Below are positions 1-10,710 of a stretch of 64,000 nucleotides of DNA, one piece after another. The translations under genes and the position numbers were made by a program. Below the pieces are notes generated by a model that saw nothing but the letters and a program-made list of their open reading frames with translations, searched no databases and was not told where the DNA came from. Origin of the DNA: Aradus depressus (Eukaryota > Arthropoda > Insecta > Hemiptera > Aradidae); the NCBI GenBank assembly GCA_963662175.1, contig OY759217.1, positions 46,538,108 to 46,602,107 of the forward strand, in the 5' to 3' direction. Each line of letters begins with the position of its first letter. The stretch's first letter is position 1.

Positions 1-330
1 CCTTTTCTTATTTTCTCAATTTTTAAAAAACATTTTACTCTTGTTAATTGATTATTTTGTTTGTTTCTTTTCGTTTATTTGTGTTATATGATTCGTTTTT
101 GTTCTAAAGTGTATTTTTTTTCTCTCTTTTTTTGCATGTAAAAGTAGGTACATCAAATGTTCTAAAACGTGGATAAAGCGCGTTTTATTGCTTTGTTTCA
201 CTTCCACAAACACTATAAAATTAAGTGACTTTCACGAACTATTTCATATATTTTTTTATATTACGTGGAGTGAGTCTCTAATTATGTCGTGTGACAACGG
301 GCACGGCTCAATTGGACAGTCAATCCTTTA
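1..330. other. AT-rich leader, no gene seen
   Basis: T-rich sequence with no convincing coding signal; the short open frame near 188-370 has no recognisable motif. Confidence 0.5.
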
Positions 331-332
331 CT

Positions 333-405
333 GGCCTCTCTGGCTCAGAGGTTGGCTGTCCGTCTCTTAACTCATAAATAGTTGGTTCGAGAATCCACTA
401 CCCTA
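333..405 (+). repeat. degenerate tRNA-like segment (SINE head or tRNA pseudogene)
   Basis: An A-box-like TGGCTCAGAGG at about 341 and a B-box-like GGTTCGAGAATCC near 383 have tRNA-like spacing. The B box carries extra bases and I cannot fold a convincing anticodon arm, so this is a tRNA-derived remnant rather than a functional tRNA. It lies directly upstream of the LINE relic. Confidence 0.35.
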
Positions 406-429
406 CATTTTTTAAAAAAATATTCATTT

Positions 430-1640
430 TTTTTTCTTTTTCATTTGGGGAAGAGTAATAATAAAAATAATAGAGCAATATCAGCTCCGAACTCCCCTGA
501 AAAGGCATCAAAGCGTGCTGCCAGGACTTGTTCCACCACCAGCCTGTCTCAACCGGCTCCCGATTTCACCTCTATTAACCCTTTTGCAACTTTAACACCG
601 GAAAAAGCTACTACATCACACGTCTCTAATATGGAAGAGAATACACAGAAGGCGGATGATCCTAAACCGCCTCCGATATTTATAAAAAATATTTCAAATT
701 ATGCAGAATTTTTTAGACGTTTGGAGACGATTGCAGGAATCAACTCATTTCTCTGCAAATTGAAACAAGATCACACTACAGTGTCCTGTCAATCAATTAA
801 TGCATACAGGGCCATAGTAAAGAATTTTACTGAACAAAACTGTCGGTTTCATTCTTCATGGTGCAAATCGACAAACCATATAGAATTGTTGTCAGAAACC
901 TCCACCACACAACTCTCCCAGAAATAATCAAGGACCAGTTGGCGGAGCTGGGGCATTCTGTCAGGAGTATCACTAATCTCATTCAACGGAAAAAAGACCC
1001 GATTTCTGGTACCGTGGTGAAATATCCTCTTCCTCTCTTCTTCGTGGACTTAGAGCCACAAACAAACAATAAGGAAATATTTCTCCTTAAAACACTATAC
1101 TGCGAGGATATCAGAATAGTGATTGAGGAGCCTCACAAAAAAAAAAAAAAACGATTGTTCAATGCCACCGGTGTCAAGCGTATGGACATACGAAGGCTTA
1201 TTGTCACTGCCTTCCAAGATGTGTTAAATATGCTGGAGATCATTTAACATTTAACGTAAAAAAGCACAGTCCTCCTAACAAGCCCATATCACAGCTCCAG
1301 TTCATATCCTTCTTCCATTCCCTTGGTTCTCGATTCATTTCTGTTGGCGACTACAACCCAAAACATCCCCTATGGGGAAGCCGCGTGACCTCACTCTCCT
1401 TAGATCTCTCAGTTCTGTTAATCCTCAGTTCCTCTCCCCTCCAGAGCCGACGTACTGGCCTACATCACTCACAAAACGTCCTGATCTGCTGGATTTCTTC
1501 ACCTCCTCCCAATCATCTGCTTTTCACCCCCAAACATACAATCTTTGCCATCCTTCCTCAGACCATAGTCCAGTTCTTTTGGTCCTAGATACACATCCTA
1601 ATCTTGTGAACCCACAACCTAAATTAATATACGGCCAGGT
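430..1640 (+). pseudogene. Jockey-like non-LTR retrotransposon relic (ORF1 zinc-knuckle protein plus ORF2 endonuclease piece)
   Basis: Three overlapping frames spell a broken LINE. Frame 382-927 gives the N-terminal part of ORF1. A frameshift near 850 moves into frame 858-1247, which reads like the RNA-binding region before the zinc knuckles of Jockey-type ORF1 (RPYR-like PYRIVVRNLHH). A run of A at about 1137-1150 shifts the frame again; the third frame then encodes CCHC knuckle residues (CHRCQAYGHTKAYC) at 1163-1210. From about 1305 the sequence is the C-terminal half of an apurinic-type endonuclease, with GDYNPKHPLWGS and SDHSPVLL motifs. The end of ORF1, the start of the endonuclease and all reverse transcriptase are missing, so an internal deletion and 3' truncation are inferred. 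It cannot be autonomous. Confidence 0.8.
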
Positions 1641-2640
1641 TGAAGAAGATTTGAACATTGAACTCATTAAGGAATTAATTTTTTAAATGCCTTGTCTCAC
1701 TTCTTAAAGACAACAGAAACAATAAGAAAATTGAACTAAATATGTTTATAATGGAGGAAATGTTCAAAAATAATAAAAATTGTATTTACTTATTTAATAA
1801 CCATGGTATATAAGTCGTGTTTCATGTACCAAAACAAAATTTGATACATTGCTTTCGTTTTTATTTTCTTGGCATCGTTCCTTCACAGATATCCTCTTGT
1901 ATGGTCTGTCGAATCTACTTTTTGTGTAATATTTTTATTACTTTCTCATTCCTATAGTATAAAAAAGTATTGTAATCGTGCGAAAATCTGAGTTCGAGAT
2001 ATCAACGGATTTTCACGTTGTACATTTTCGCGACGATGTCTGAGCGTGTGTCTGTATGTAGTTGGAAAGTTGTGGGATAGAACTAGAAATTTGGAATGTA
2101 GGGGTCGCATGTGCTAACTTAGATCTGGTAAGAGTTTGGCCAAAATCAAATGAAAATTGTGTTGAGACCACTTTACTCTGATGCCTTAGTATATTTTAAA
2201 AGATACTGCTTATGTCTATGATCTAATCAAAAATCTAGAAGAGTAAAAGTTATAGAGAAAACTAAAATACATATTTTATGTTCAATACAATTTTTCGCAG
2301 GTGGTTCGGTTATAGAGATACATGCCGAAAACAGTCCTGAAAGTAGTTTTGGAACACATATTTTTAGACTTTTCCCTCATGTAACCGAAAACGGTAAGAT
2401 AATTAGTTATGTTACATCAAGACAAATTAAGCCTATGTATTATTTTCACTTCATCATGGTTCCTCAGCTATAATATAATAAAAATGTTAATTTTACAAGA
2501 AAGGTTTTAATATTAAGGAAACCTAACCTAACCTATTAAGGAAGGTTTTCTGAGGTGACTAGAAAACTGATTATTTCATAATTTCTGTCGCATGTTATAC
2601 TCCAAAGGCAGCTTTGATAAGAGCACGCCTTCTAGATAAA
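1641..2640 (+). repeat. dispersed repeat R1, copy in unit A
   Basis: Starts with GAAGATTTGAACATTGAACT and continues through segments found again near 9747, 18466, 19440, 31960 and 60456. It contains the block GACGATGTCTGAGCGTG and, from about 2405, a 230-bp tail that also occurs a few hundred bases upstream of every intact OR start. No coding frame is preserved. The family is not one I can name; it marks the left edge of each duplicated OR unit. Confidence 0.7.
2518..2542. repeat. CCTAA micro-insertion with target duplication
   Basis: Within R1 the unit B copy reads ATATTAAGGAACG, whereas here AACCTAACCTAACC is inserted and followed by a second TATTAAGGA. The inserted bases equal the 3' tail of the SINE2 family found at 61925 and 63183. 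Confidence 0.6.
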
Positions 2641-3140
2641 AATAAAACCTAAGAGCCTCGGCCAGTTTATATTGTAAAACGCATTATTAAATGAGCATCC
2701 CTAGACAACATTTAAGGAAATACTATTAAAAGCAGAGCAATGACAACCACTAAATAATAAAATTAATAATGGCGACCCCAAAATATTACATTTCAATTAA
2801 AGTATCTAATAATAAAGTGGGCAGGCAACTATGTCCTGTATCATAGGTTTGGTCAACCTCTCATCGTTTCAAGTATAGTCACTTGCAGTGTTAACAAAAC
2901 TAAACTTTTTTTCTTTACAGGTTACGTTGCCTACTTCTTTCCAAGGAGTCAAAGACTCGGATCCAATCTCAAACACCAGCGACTACAAGTACTCGAATAG
3001 TAAATATTCTTAGAGTCGCCACCCACATCTCAAAAAGTATGTATCAGGAAACCCTAGTAGACAAGTATCAGACAATAATACGAGCACAGTGTACAGCTTA
3101 TCACAAAATATTATTCATTTTTTAAAGAAAAATAGGAATA
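2641..3140. other. duplicated non-coding block of unit A
   Basis: No gene seen. The stretch at about 2760-2940 (including GTGGGCAGGCAACTATGTCC) recurs near 11020, 32510 and 49290. A pyrimidine-rich TTTTTTCTTTACAG at 2927-2940 looks like a splice acceptor, but no exon following it can be supported. Confidence 0.5.
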
Positions 3141-3366
3141 ACGACAAAAAAAGTTGCATTAAAGCAAAGTGAAAAGTTTATTGAATACATAAAAAACAAC
3201 GTTTTTATAATTAATTTAAATAATAATGTGCTTTTATCATATTGTTCCAGCGTAAAGTCGATTGATGTCACTTTGATAGACGAAGCTTTTTCATGAAGAA
3301 CGTTTTTTTTGTCAAGTACAATTGAAGTGAACAACTTATATAAATATAAAAAGGGTGAAAACAGAT
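3140..3366 (+). pseudogene. unknown coding-like relic, copy 1
   Basis: Reads as KQSEKFIEYIKNN followed by LNNNVLLSYC and VKSIDVTLIDEAF before a frameshift. Related copies lie at 20480-20830 and 32770-33115. The 3' part is lost where it joins a 134-bp satellite unit at a shared CAGATTTA. I do not recognise the protein. Confidence 0.45.
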
Positions 3367-3500
3367 TTAGAGGCATTGAACAGAACGGAAGATGGATGTT
3401 TGAAGAGTACGGAGGATGAGGTGAAGAATAAGACGTAACAACGGCGAGATATTCCAGTGATGTGAGGTGCCATCCAGTGGAGAGGTCCCTGAACACAGAT
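3360..3500. repeat. single 134-bp satellite unit, unit A
   Basis: One diverged copy of the monomer that is tandemly expanded at 20953-23352. It leads directly into the LDLa-like segment. Confidence 0.8.
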
Positions 3501-3780
3501 CCCCGCCCTTATGGGTTTGTCGCCTGCAGCTCGGGGGAATTCATATCCTCGAACTATCTTTCCGATGGGGAAGAAGACTGTTCAAATGCAACAGATGAAG
3601 AAAACTGTATGATCCCATCAACAGGCTCCAGTTCGACAAGCACTGTAACACTCCTGTATTGAGTACACCTTTAGTTCAAAGTATCTTGACAACTGCACGG
3701 ATCATGACAACGTCCGCCTCTACAACAATATCTACCTCATCCACAAAATCAGAAGTAGAACATTTAATTTTAGTAGACAT
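3500..3780 (+). pseudogene. degenerate LDL-receptor class A plus Ser/Thr-rich coding relic, unit A
   Basis: The frame 3462-3662 encodes FVACSSGEF, then LSDGEEDCSNATDEENC, which matches the acidic calcium-binding end of an LDLa module (CDGxxDCxDxSDExxC). Two expected cysteines are replaced, by F after GE and by S before DG, so the disulphide set is incomplete. A Ser/Thr-rich stretch follows (TGSSSTSTVT), then a frameshift relative to the unit D copy. This looks like an exon fragment of a mosaic extracellular protein carried along with the duplication; whether it is ever spliced is unknown. Confidence 0.55.
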
Positions 3781-3970
3781 AACACCAAAACGTAACTTGG
3801 ACAAGCACAAATTTCAGTGCTGAGACAACGAATAAATCATCAAGTGTATAAAATGGCGTTAAAGATTGCGACATTCTGAAGCCGCAATTATCTTTGTCAC
3901 CGTTTAGATGGGAATTGTATAAAAAAATATCATCCATTATTTCCCACAACCACATTTTTACAGATCACTG

Positions 3971-3997
3971 CCCCCTCCCCCCCCCCCCCCCCCCCCA
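3971..3997. repeat. poly-C tract downstream of OR-A
   Basis: Nearly pure C run in otherwise AT-rich DNA. Equivalent tracts are at 11575-11590 and 50889-50912, each about 300-400 bp beyond an OR stop codon. Confidence 0.8.
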
Positions 3998-4265
3998 AAT
4001 GTTTTTGGAATATGATCAGATGTGAACTAGAATATTTACTTATAATTAGTTTTATAAATGCCAAATTTCGAAATAAAACGAATAACAAAAAAAAAAGGTA
4101 TATATTACATTCATAAAAGCAAATGAATAAGTAGATTATAAAATATTACAATATAATTGAGTGATAATAGGGGTGCGTGCTCAGAATCTCACTGAAACAA
4201 CATTCTTCATCTTGGTGGACTTCGTACATAACGAAGCATGTTTCTGATCTGTTTCATTACTATTA

Positions 4266-4563
4266 TTAGGGTTCATTTTGTGAGGATTTCATGATAGCAT
4301 ACAATTTATATGTGATCTCTATTCTCTGTAAAAACAATAAAAAAATACATATTTTACCTAATATAGACATTTAAAATAAATTCTGAAATGAAGTTAATAC
4401 ATACGTCACTAAAGGTCCTCATTTGAAGTGGAGCACTATGTTTAAACAGAACTATAGTGTAGGGTTGACTTGACTGTCTCAACATCATGATCACTATTTT
4501 CCTGAACCTCAAACTTTGTTCGTACCAAGGTAGGTCGTACACTGCCTTGAACAACTCATCATT
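4266..4563 (-). pseudogene. odorant receptor OR-A, 3' fragment (exons 4 and 5 only)
   Basis: Exon 4 is complement 4405-4563 (159 nt) and begins NDELFKAVYDLPWYEQSLRF. It has a TTTGTTACAG acceptor and a GAC/GTATGT donor. Exon 5 is complement 4266-4325 (60 nt) and ends in MKSSQNEP and a TAA stop. Both exons are intact and in phase, and match the last two exons of OR-B to OR-E. No exon 1, 2 or 3 can be found between here and the next gene. Similarity to the intron 3 sequence of the other copies stops near 4805, resumes briefly at about 5385-5445 and is then replaced by mobile DNA. It is therefore a truncated gene, unless its 5' exons were displaced elsewhere. Confidence 0.85.
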
Positions 4564-4599
4564 CTGTAACAAATTTCCAACAATGATTTCTCTAACTTA

Positions 4600-5445
4600 C
4601 ACTGAAGAGTATATTTAACTTATATTGTTATATTATTTATTAAATATAATGAGTGGTTCATTAAAAAAGCATTGTTTTCCGCGGGAGCTAAGGTGAACAT
4701 GTTTTCTTTAGCAAATTATAAATAGTGCTTTAAGGGGAGAACAACATTTTTATTTATAACAGAGATTTATTATTTAAAATCTAATGAGGTAGCAGAATGG
4801 GAGAATAGAAAGAAATATATTTGATATATATATTTGATGTATAAAAAATACACTCATTTAAATTATTAATATCAAAAAATAATTCATATTTATTTTTCTA
4901 TAAAATCCAAGAAGAAACTGAATTAGTAATTAAATTATATGAATTGCATTTTTTTAAAAAAAACAAATGAGTAGAAAACAAAACACGGCCATCAGCTGTT
5001 TTTGAATGAGTGTGTAGAGTGAATGGTGTGTGGTCTGGGTTGAGATGTGAAGGTGGACAGAGAGTTGTTTAGGCTTAAGGTGTGATGAACTAAGTAAGTG
5101 TGAATTAACAGTAAAATTGCTGCGCAAAGAAGGTATTGTTATTTATTTATAATTACAAAATATATATGCCCAAAAATATGTAACTTCGATTTGAAAAATG
5201 GCCAAAATATAAAACAAAAATAATATATATATATATTGAAATAGTTTCAAGAATTTAGTTTTTACGATTTTTCTTTTGATTTTTGTTTCAATGTTTAGTT
5301 TTTGATTTTATGATGTAAATCTAAGAAAATAAACCCAATTATTTGTTCTCGTAAATTCAACACTATATATATTTTTTTGGCCTTATATACGATGCATATT
5401 ATCCACGTCTTTATAATGGTGTTATTTGAATACACGGATGGTTAT
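4600..5445. other. former intron sequence with insertion, no gene seen
   Basis: 4600-4805 and 5385-5445 resemble intron 3 of the other OR copies. The roughly 580 bp between them are AT-rich unmatched sequence, presumably an insertion. It contains an (AT)n run at about 5223. Confidence 0.5.
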
Positions 5446-5447
5446 TT

Positions 5448-5590
5448 ACACATGCATAGGCCCGGGAGGGAGTTTTATCTATGAAATAAAACAACTCTCT
5501 CCCGGACGGGATTCAAACCAGCAACCGGATAAAACCATGCGACCAAGCGCTTTAGCCCGTTTTTAAGAGCCCTAAATATGGCCCTATAAA
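5448..5590 (-). mobile_element. SINE1 copy, reverse orientation
   Basis: Reverse complement of the SINE1 head seen at 9366-9520. It includes the B-box region (GGGATTCAAACC on the plus strand), the GAGGGAGTTTTATCTATGAAAT block and the A-box end near GCCCG at 5559. Confidence 0.7.
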
Positions 5591-6050
5591 CAAGAGACCT
5601 AAAACCACCGGTTAAGTACATTTTCAGCTCTTATTATTTTTTATCAACTAAATTTTCACTCTCTCACTAAATCCTGCTCTTCTTCGGCCAACCTGTTAGA
5701 AGAGGCGGGGTTCAATTCAAAATCTCTGCCAATATAATGAAAGTACCTTATGAAAACTCATAAGTTTACACAATTTTCTCTATCTTAGTGTATTACATGA
5801 GAATTATCAGGACCATAAATAACGGGAAAGGGGGAGGTTGACAATGAATTTACACTAGATAAATCATTTTCTTAAAATGTTAAAAGAAACTGAAACCTGT
5901 GCTGTACAGTCATTTTGTCTATTGACAATTTGGTTAGTCTGGTGCTACCTATCGGACTTTAAAAGAACTCTCTACAACTGCAGAAATATTCCCAGTTCAT
6001 GTGTGTACTCACGGTAATGATTGTAGCATCGAGTCATCTTTACAGATTGG
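5591..6050. other. intergenic, no gene seen
   Basis: AT-rich unmatched DNA. The frame opened at 6001 runs into the integrase relic, but its first 15-20 residues show no homology to integrase that I can recognise. Confidence 0.4.
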
Positions 6051-6573
6051 ATCTCAGCATCTGTTAATGAAATGCTATTACTGGGACATCCAGCTCCCCT
6101 TGCTTATGTTGGCCTACAGATCCAGCCAGCATGAAACAACCCACATGACACCATACTACGCCCTGTTTGGTAGGGAGGTTCGGCTCCCTGTAGACATAAT
6201 GTATGGGCACGTTGAAGAACAAGGCGAATTGCATGAGTTCGTCAGGAGCCGGTGCCTGCAACTGGAGGAAGCGTATGAATGTATGCGGGAAGCCCAAATC
6301 AAAGGTCAGCGGAGACAAAAAGACCTCTACGACAGGCGCTGCAAGGGGGAGGAGTTGGAGGTCGGGGAGTCAGTCTGGCTGTGGTGTCCGATGGTGCGGC
6401 GAGGCAGGAGCGCCAAATTCCACCGGCCCTGGGAGGGACCCTACCGGATACTTAAGAAGTTATCGGACGTCACGTTCCGCATCCAAGCTGAGAGGAACCC
6501 CAGGAGGCGACTCGTGGTCCACTTCAATCGGCTAAAAAAGTACACCGCTGACCGGGACGAACGACCGCATTGA
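6050..6573 (+). pseudogene. Ty3/gypsy integrase C-terminal fragment
   Basis: One open frame encodes the end of a gypsy-type integrase. It has AYRSSQHETTHMTPYYALFG and GREVRLPVDIMYG, the stretch that follows the catalytic core. A charged helical region (LYDRRCKGEELEVGESVWLW) and an HFNRLKKYTADRDERPH end resemble the usual pol C-terminus. The catalytic D-D-E residues, reverse transcriptase, protease and gag are absent, so this is a 5'-truncated remnant. The segment is much more GC-rich than its surroundings, which suggests a fairly recent arrival. It ends at TGA 6571-6573, immediately before a purine tract. Confidence 0.85.
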
Positions 6574-6800
6574 AAGGAGGGAAGAGTGTGGCGTAGCCAC
6601 ATGTTATTTTATATATTAATATATATATTTTTAAATGATATAATTAAAAATATATATATATTGTTGTGTGATCTAAAAAGGCGATCTGAAAAAGAGCGTT
6701 TTGAGTGTGTACAAATAAAAATATATAAGATGAAATTTGTGATTGTCAATGATTCGATGAACAACGCTACAGTTTTATTGTTGTACTGCTTATGAAATGA
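6573..6800 (+). mobile_element. candidate polypurine tract and start of gypsy 3' LTR
   Basis: A purine run AAAGGAGGGAAGAG (6573-6586) is followed by TGTGGCGTAGCCACATG. A polypurine tract followed by TG is what is expected at the internal/LTR junction. I could not find a second LTR or the CA end, so the right boundary is a guess. Confidence 0.45.
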
Positions 6801-8290
6801 TAATTGAAGACTTTATACTTGGTAGTGATGTGGGTGATAAAAATGTTCGTGCTGGTGACGAAAAAAAAAAAAAAAAACGTAAGGAATTTGATCGAATGAG
6901 AGACGTCGAAAAAAACCTACTTGCAACTACTTTCGAAACTGGTCCCGATTGCCATTGTAAAATATATGAATGTTTTAAATATATTTCAATTTATGAAAGA
7001 AGCACTCTCATAAAACAGTTTAATGGAATAGGACAGGAAGAAGGCACCAATGCTCAAAATAGTCATTTGTCAGACCTCACTACTTGAGGTTTCAAGGAGA
7101 AGGGCAATTAAAAGATGAAAATAGTGCTAGGTTTAATGAAAGTTCATTTTCATATAAAGTTAGAGTGATTATAGAAGGTCGTGCAGTAGAAGTGACTGTG
7201 TTTTAAGGGGTTTCAGTCACTCTTTGGAATCAAACCTTTCCGACTACATACCATAAAAAAATCTTTAAGAAATACAGATAAATCTCCTATCGATGGACGA
7301 GGTAAGCACAATAATCGACCTCACAAGCTCGCAAAAGAATCTCATGTGACAATTATGGAATTATTTAGATCGTTAAAGGGACTCAAAGCCCACTACAGCC
7401 TCAAGGATACCCGGAAGGTGTATCTCCCAAATGATTTGAATGTTCAAAAGCTTCTTAGAATTTTTAAAACTAAACACCCAGTTATCAATGTATCTTAAGA
7501 GAGGATTAGGTAAATTTTTGTGACAGAATTCAATGTCAGTTTCGGCTATCCTAGGACTGAAACCTGCTGTTGGTGCAATGAGCAGAATGCAAAGATGGTT
7601 GAAGTAAAAAGAAAGATCTCTCACAGTGTAGTTGATGCAGCCTCTGAAACTTTTAGACGCGATGAAAAGAAACTTAAACCGAAAAACTTGTACACCTAAA
7701 GAAGGCTGAATGTTTCTATAAGTTAAAAAGGCTTGCGAAAAAAGAAGCTCGGCGAAATACGGACGTTGAGGCCATTGCTATAGACTTTGGTTAAAAATCT
7801 TTGTACCCCAAACATTACCACTAGTGAGGTTTACTTCAGGAGGCAGCTGTAGTTTTATATTTTTACATACATGTATTATCAAACGGGTCTTCCTTCATGT
7901 ACACTTATGACCAGACTGTGGCCAATAAGGGCTCAGATGACGTTGCTTCAATGCTTCATAATTTTTTCAACAATCACCTCGACTCGTCGGAAAAAAAAAT
8001 TCACGTATTCACTGACTCGTGTGGAGACCAGAACAAAAATCACACGATTATAAAATGTCTTCCCTATCTGTCTGTTGAACTAAAGAGGTTTGAGGTGGTA
8101 GGACTTATTCCTAAGGGTGCTAGGGCCGAAACACCTGACGGCTGGAGAGATGTGATTCAAGCAGCTCCAGTCCAGCCTAGTCCATTCGTGGTTATATCAT
8201 GTAAACAAGAAATGCTTAAAAAGTGGGACAGTTGTCTGGATTTCAAGCATTACAAAAAGAAGTTTTCTTTTGCACTTCGACTACTTTAAG
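6797..8290 (+). pseudogene. frameshifted transposase-like gene (HNNRPHKL / DSCGxQN family)
   Basis: Pieces in several frames form a recognisable but broken protein. These are a Cys-containing start (PDCHC) with YERSTLIKQFNGIGQ; VTVFKGFQSLFGIKP; DGRGKHNNRPHKLAKESH; HYSLKDTRKVYLPNDLNVQK; FNVSFGYPRTETCCWCNEQN; a basic helix; then KGSDDVASMLHNFFNNHLD and VFTDSCGDQNKNHT at 7897-8289. This order fits a family of multicopy, transposase-like proteins common in insect genomes; I cannot give a superfamily name with confidence. At least four frameshifts or stops are present, including one at a poly-A run at 6861-6877. A conserved RGHS-type motif expected after the DSCGDQN block is missing, and GLIPKG is joined directly to PDGWRDVIQAA. 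It is non-functional as it stands. Confidence 0.6.
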
Positions 8291-8891
8291 CAAATAAGGA
8301 TAACACAACAAAAGCAAAAAACTGTATCCCACAGAGAATCCTACAACGGATCATTTGTTTTGGGCTTGGTGGAGGATAATAAGAAACTAATAAATAAAAC
8401 AAACTTATTTTTTGAAATATTGTCTTCCACTAAAGATATTTATAAAAATAAAACTACCGGTTTCGGCCTCACACCATCGTCAGGTCCTAGTTATGAACTA
8501 AGTCAGTTTGCAGAGTGCGACCCCTCCAATACATCTCTGGTGAAAGGTGCCACTTCAACTAGGGAATCCCCCGGCTTTACCGTTAGCTACATCATGAAAT
8601 ATTTGACAAAACACTAATTTTTCTTAATTTACATAAAATAACATCCTTTAACTAATAAGTAAAGAATAAAACTAAAAAACATAACAGATAATAACATATA
8701 TGTGGAAACCTATAATAATAACAGATAATAACAAACATAGGTATACGTGGAAATAGAACCAGTTCAGTGTTAACAAAGGGGAATAGTTAAAATAAATTTG
8801 GTCATTATCCTCCACCAAGCCCTAAACAAATGATCCGATTCTCTGTGGAATACAGTTTTTTGGTTTTGTTGTATTATCCTTATTTGCTTAT
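8284..8891. mobile_element. foldback element with about 95-bp terminal inverted repeats
   Basis: The left arm from AAGCAAATAAGGATAACACA (8288-8385) is inverted at 8803-8890, ending TTATCCTTATTTGCTT. Both arms carry the shared block around GGATCATTTGTTT. The centre holds a CTGACGA...GAAA motif on the minus strand (8461-8483). No transposase; a non-autonomous DNA element is likely. Confidence 0.65.
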
Positions 8892-9365
8892 CTTATTATA
8901 TTAAACTAATTTTGAAAAAAAAAAAATAATAATAATAATGCATTCTAAGAATCAAAAATAATAATTTTATCTTTTATGCCAACATTGTTCTTTTTTTTTT
9001 AAATTACATTAAATAAACTACTATTTAAACGTTTGAGAGAAACATCGATTTTTCCTAATTCCAACTCAGTCCATCAAATTTCGGATTATCCCTTTTTTTT
9101 CGAACATACAAACTCGTAAATTCGAACCAACTATTCCGTTGATAAAAACAAGGTTTAACAAAAAAAAAAAGTTATAAATGTTGAAAAATAATAATAACTT
9201 CTGTTTTTACAGCATAACAAAAAAGTTTTAACCTTCAAATATTAACTACATATTCTATATTAACCCTATTTCCATTCTATAATCAATTATGGTTCTTGGC
9301 TTGTAGTTCTAGAATTGATATTTTTTGACTTAAAAACATAGTGCTCACTATGAATAATAATCATT
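8892..9365. other. AT-rich intergenic DNA
   Basis: No gene seen. The 9230-9340 part resembles sequence at about 18260-18350 and 57420-57540 (TTAACTACATATTCTATAT), so it belongs to the duplicated unit borders. Confidence 0.45.
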
Positions 9366-9545
9366 GGGGGCCATGGTGGCCGTGCGGGCAAGAACGTAGG
9401 GCTTTGGTCGCATGGTCTCACTGTGGTTTGGGGGTTCGAATCCCGTCCGCCAGTGAGTTTTATTTCGTAGATAAAACTCCCTCCCGGGGCTATGGATGTC
9501 GTAAATAACTGGATAAACAACACATTGACATGGCTAATATGCACA
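9366..9545 (+). mobile_element. SINE1 (tRNA-derived), forward copy
   Basis: Starts GGGGCCATGGTGGCCGTGCG, with an A-box-like TGGCCGTGCGGGC and a perfect B box GGTTCGAATCC at about 9433. A non-tRNA body follows (GATAAAACTCCCTCCCGGGG, then GGATGTCGTAAATAACTGGA). Related copies are at 5448 and 30755. The tail is A-rich. Confidence 0.7.
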
Positions 9546-9746
9546 GTACATGAACCCAAAAAAAAAAAATTAAAAAAAAAAATTATTATAAACTTTATTA
9601 TTCTAAGAACAAACTGCAGAGAAATATTTAATAAAAAAAACATCCTGCATTTGCTTGCGCTGTTTATATTTGAAAAATTAATAATCATTAGGAGAAATAT
9701 TAATATTGTCCTTTTTAACAGTCATGATTATGTTACTAGGAACAAA

Positions 9747-10710
9747 GAAGATCTGAACATTGAACTCATTAAGGGATTAATTTTTTAAATGCCTTTCCTC
9801 ACTTCTTGAAGACAACAGAAACAATAAGAAAATTAAACTAAATATGTTTATAATGGAAGAATTGTTCAAAAATAATAAAAAAATTGTATTTACTTATTTA
9901 TATAATAACCATGGTATATAAGTCATGTTTCACATACCAAAACAAAATTTGATACATTGCTTTCGTTTTTATTTTCTTGTCATCGTTCCTTCACAGATAT
10001 CCTCTTGTATGGTCTGTCGAATCTACTTTTGGTTTAATATATTTATTACTTTCTCATACATATAGTATAAAAAATTATTGTAATCGTTCGAAAATCCGAC
10101 TTCGAGATTTCAACGAATTTTCACGTTGTGCATTTTCGCCTTGATGTCTGAGCGTGGTTCTGTACGTAATTGGACGGAATGTAAGGGTCGCATGTGCTAA
10201 CATAGATCTGGTAAGAGTTTGGCCAAAATTAAATGAAAATTGAGACCACATTCATTACTCTGTGACCTAAGTACATTTCACAAGATACTACTTATGTTTA
10301 TGACCTAATCAAAAATATTGTAGAGTAAAAGTTTTAAAGAAAAGTAGAATACATATTCGGTTATAAAGATACATGCCGAAAACAGTCCTGAAATGTAGTT
10401 TTGAAAGACATATTTTCAGACTTTCATTTAGCCAAAAAGGTTAGATAATAATTATCTAACCGTTTTCGGGTAAATGAAGGTCTAAATACATGAAGGTCAT
10501 AATAACTATTATGTTACATCAAAACAAATTTAGAAAATGTATTACTTTCCTTTCAACATCGTTACTTAGTTGTAATCTAATCAAAATATTGATTTCGTAA
10601 GATACGTTTTAATATTAAGGAACGTTCACAGAGGTGAATAGAAAACTGATTTTTTCATACTTTCTGTCGCATGTTATACTCCAAAGGCAGCTTTGATACG
10701 AGCACGACGT
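9747..10710 (+). repeat. dispersed repeat R1, copy in unit B
   Basis: Same order of blocks as the copy at 1641. Lacks the CCTAA insertion (AATATTAAGGAACG at 10612), so it represents the empty site for that event. Ends with the R1 tail, which recurs at 15955-16200 on the far side of OR-B. Confidence 0.7.

Noticed and set aside
2927..3000. Exon after a TTCTTTACAG acceptor in unit A
   Set aside because: The following frame is short and is not kept in unit B (11165), so no exon can be supported.
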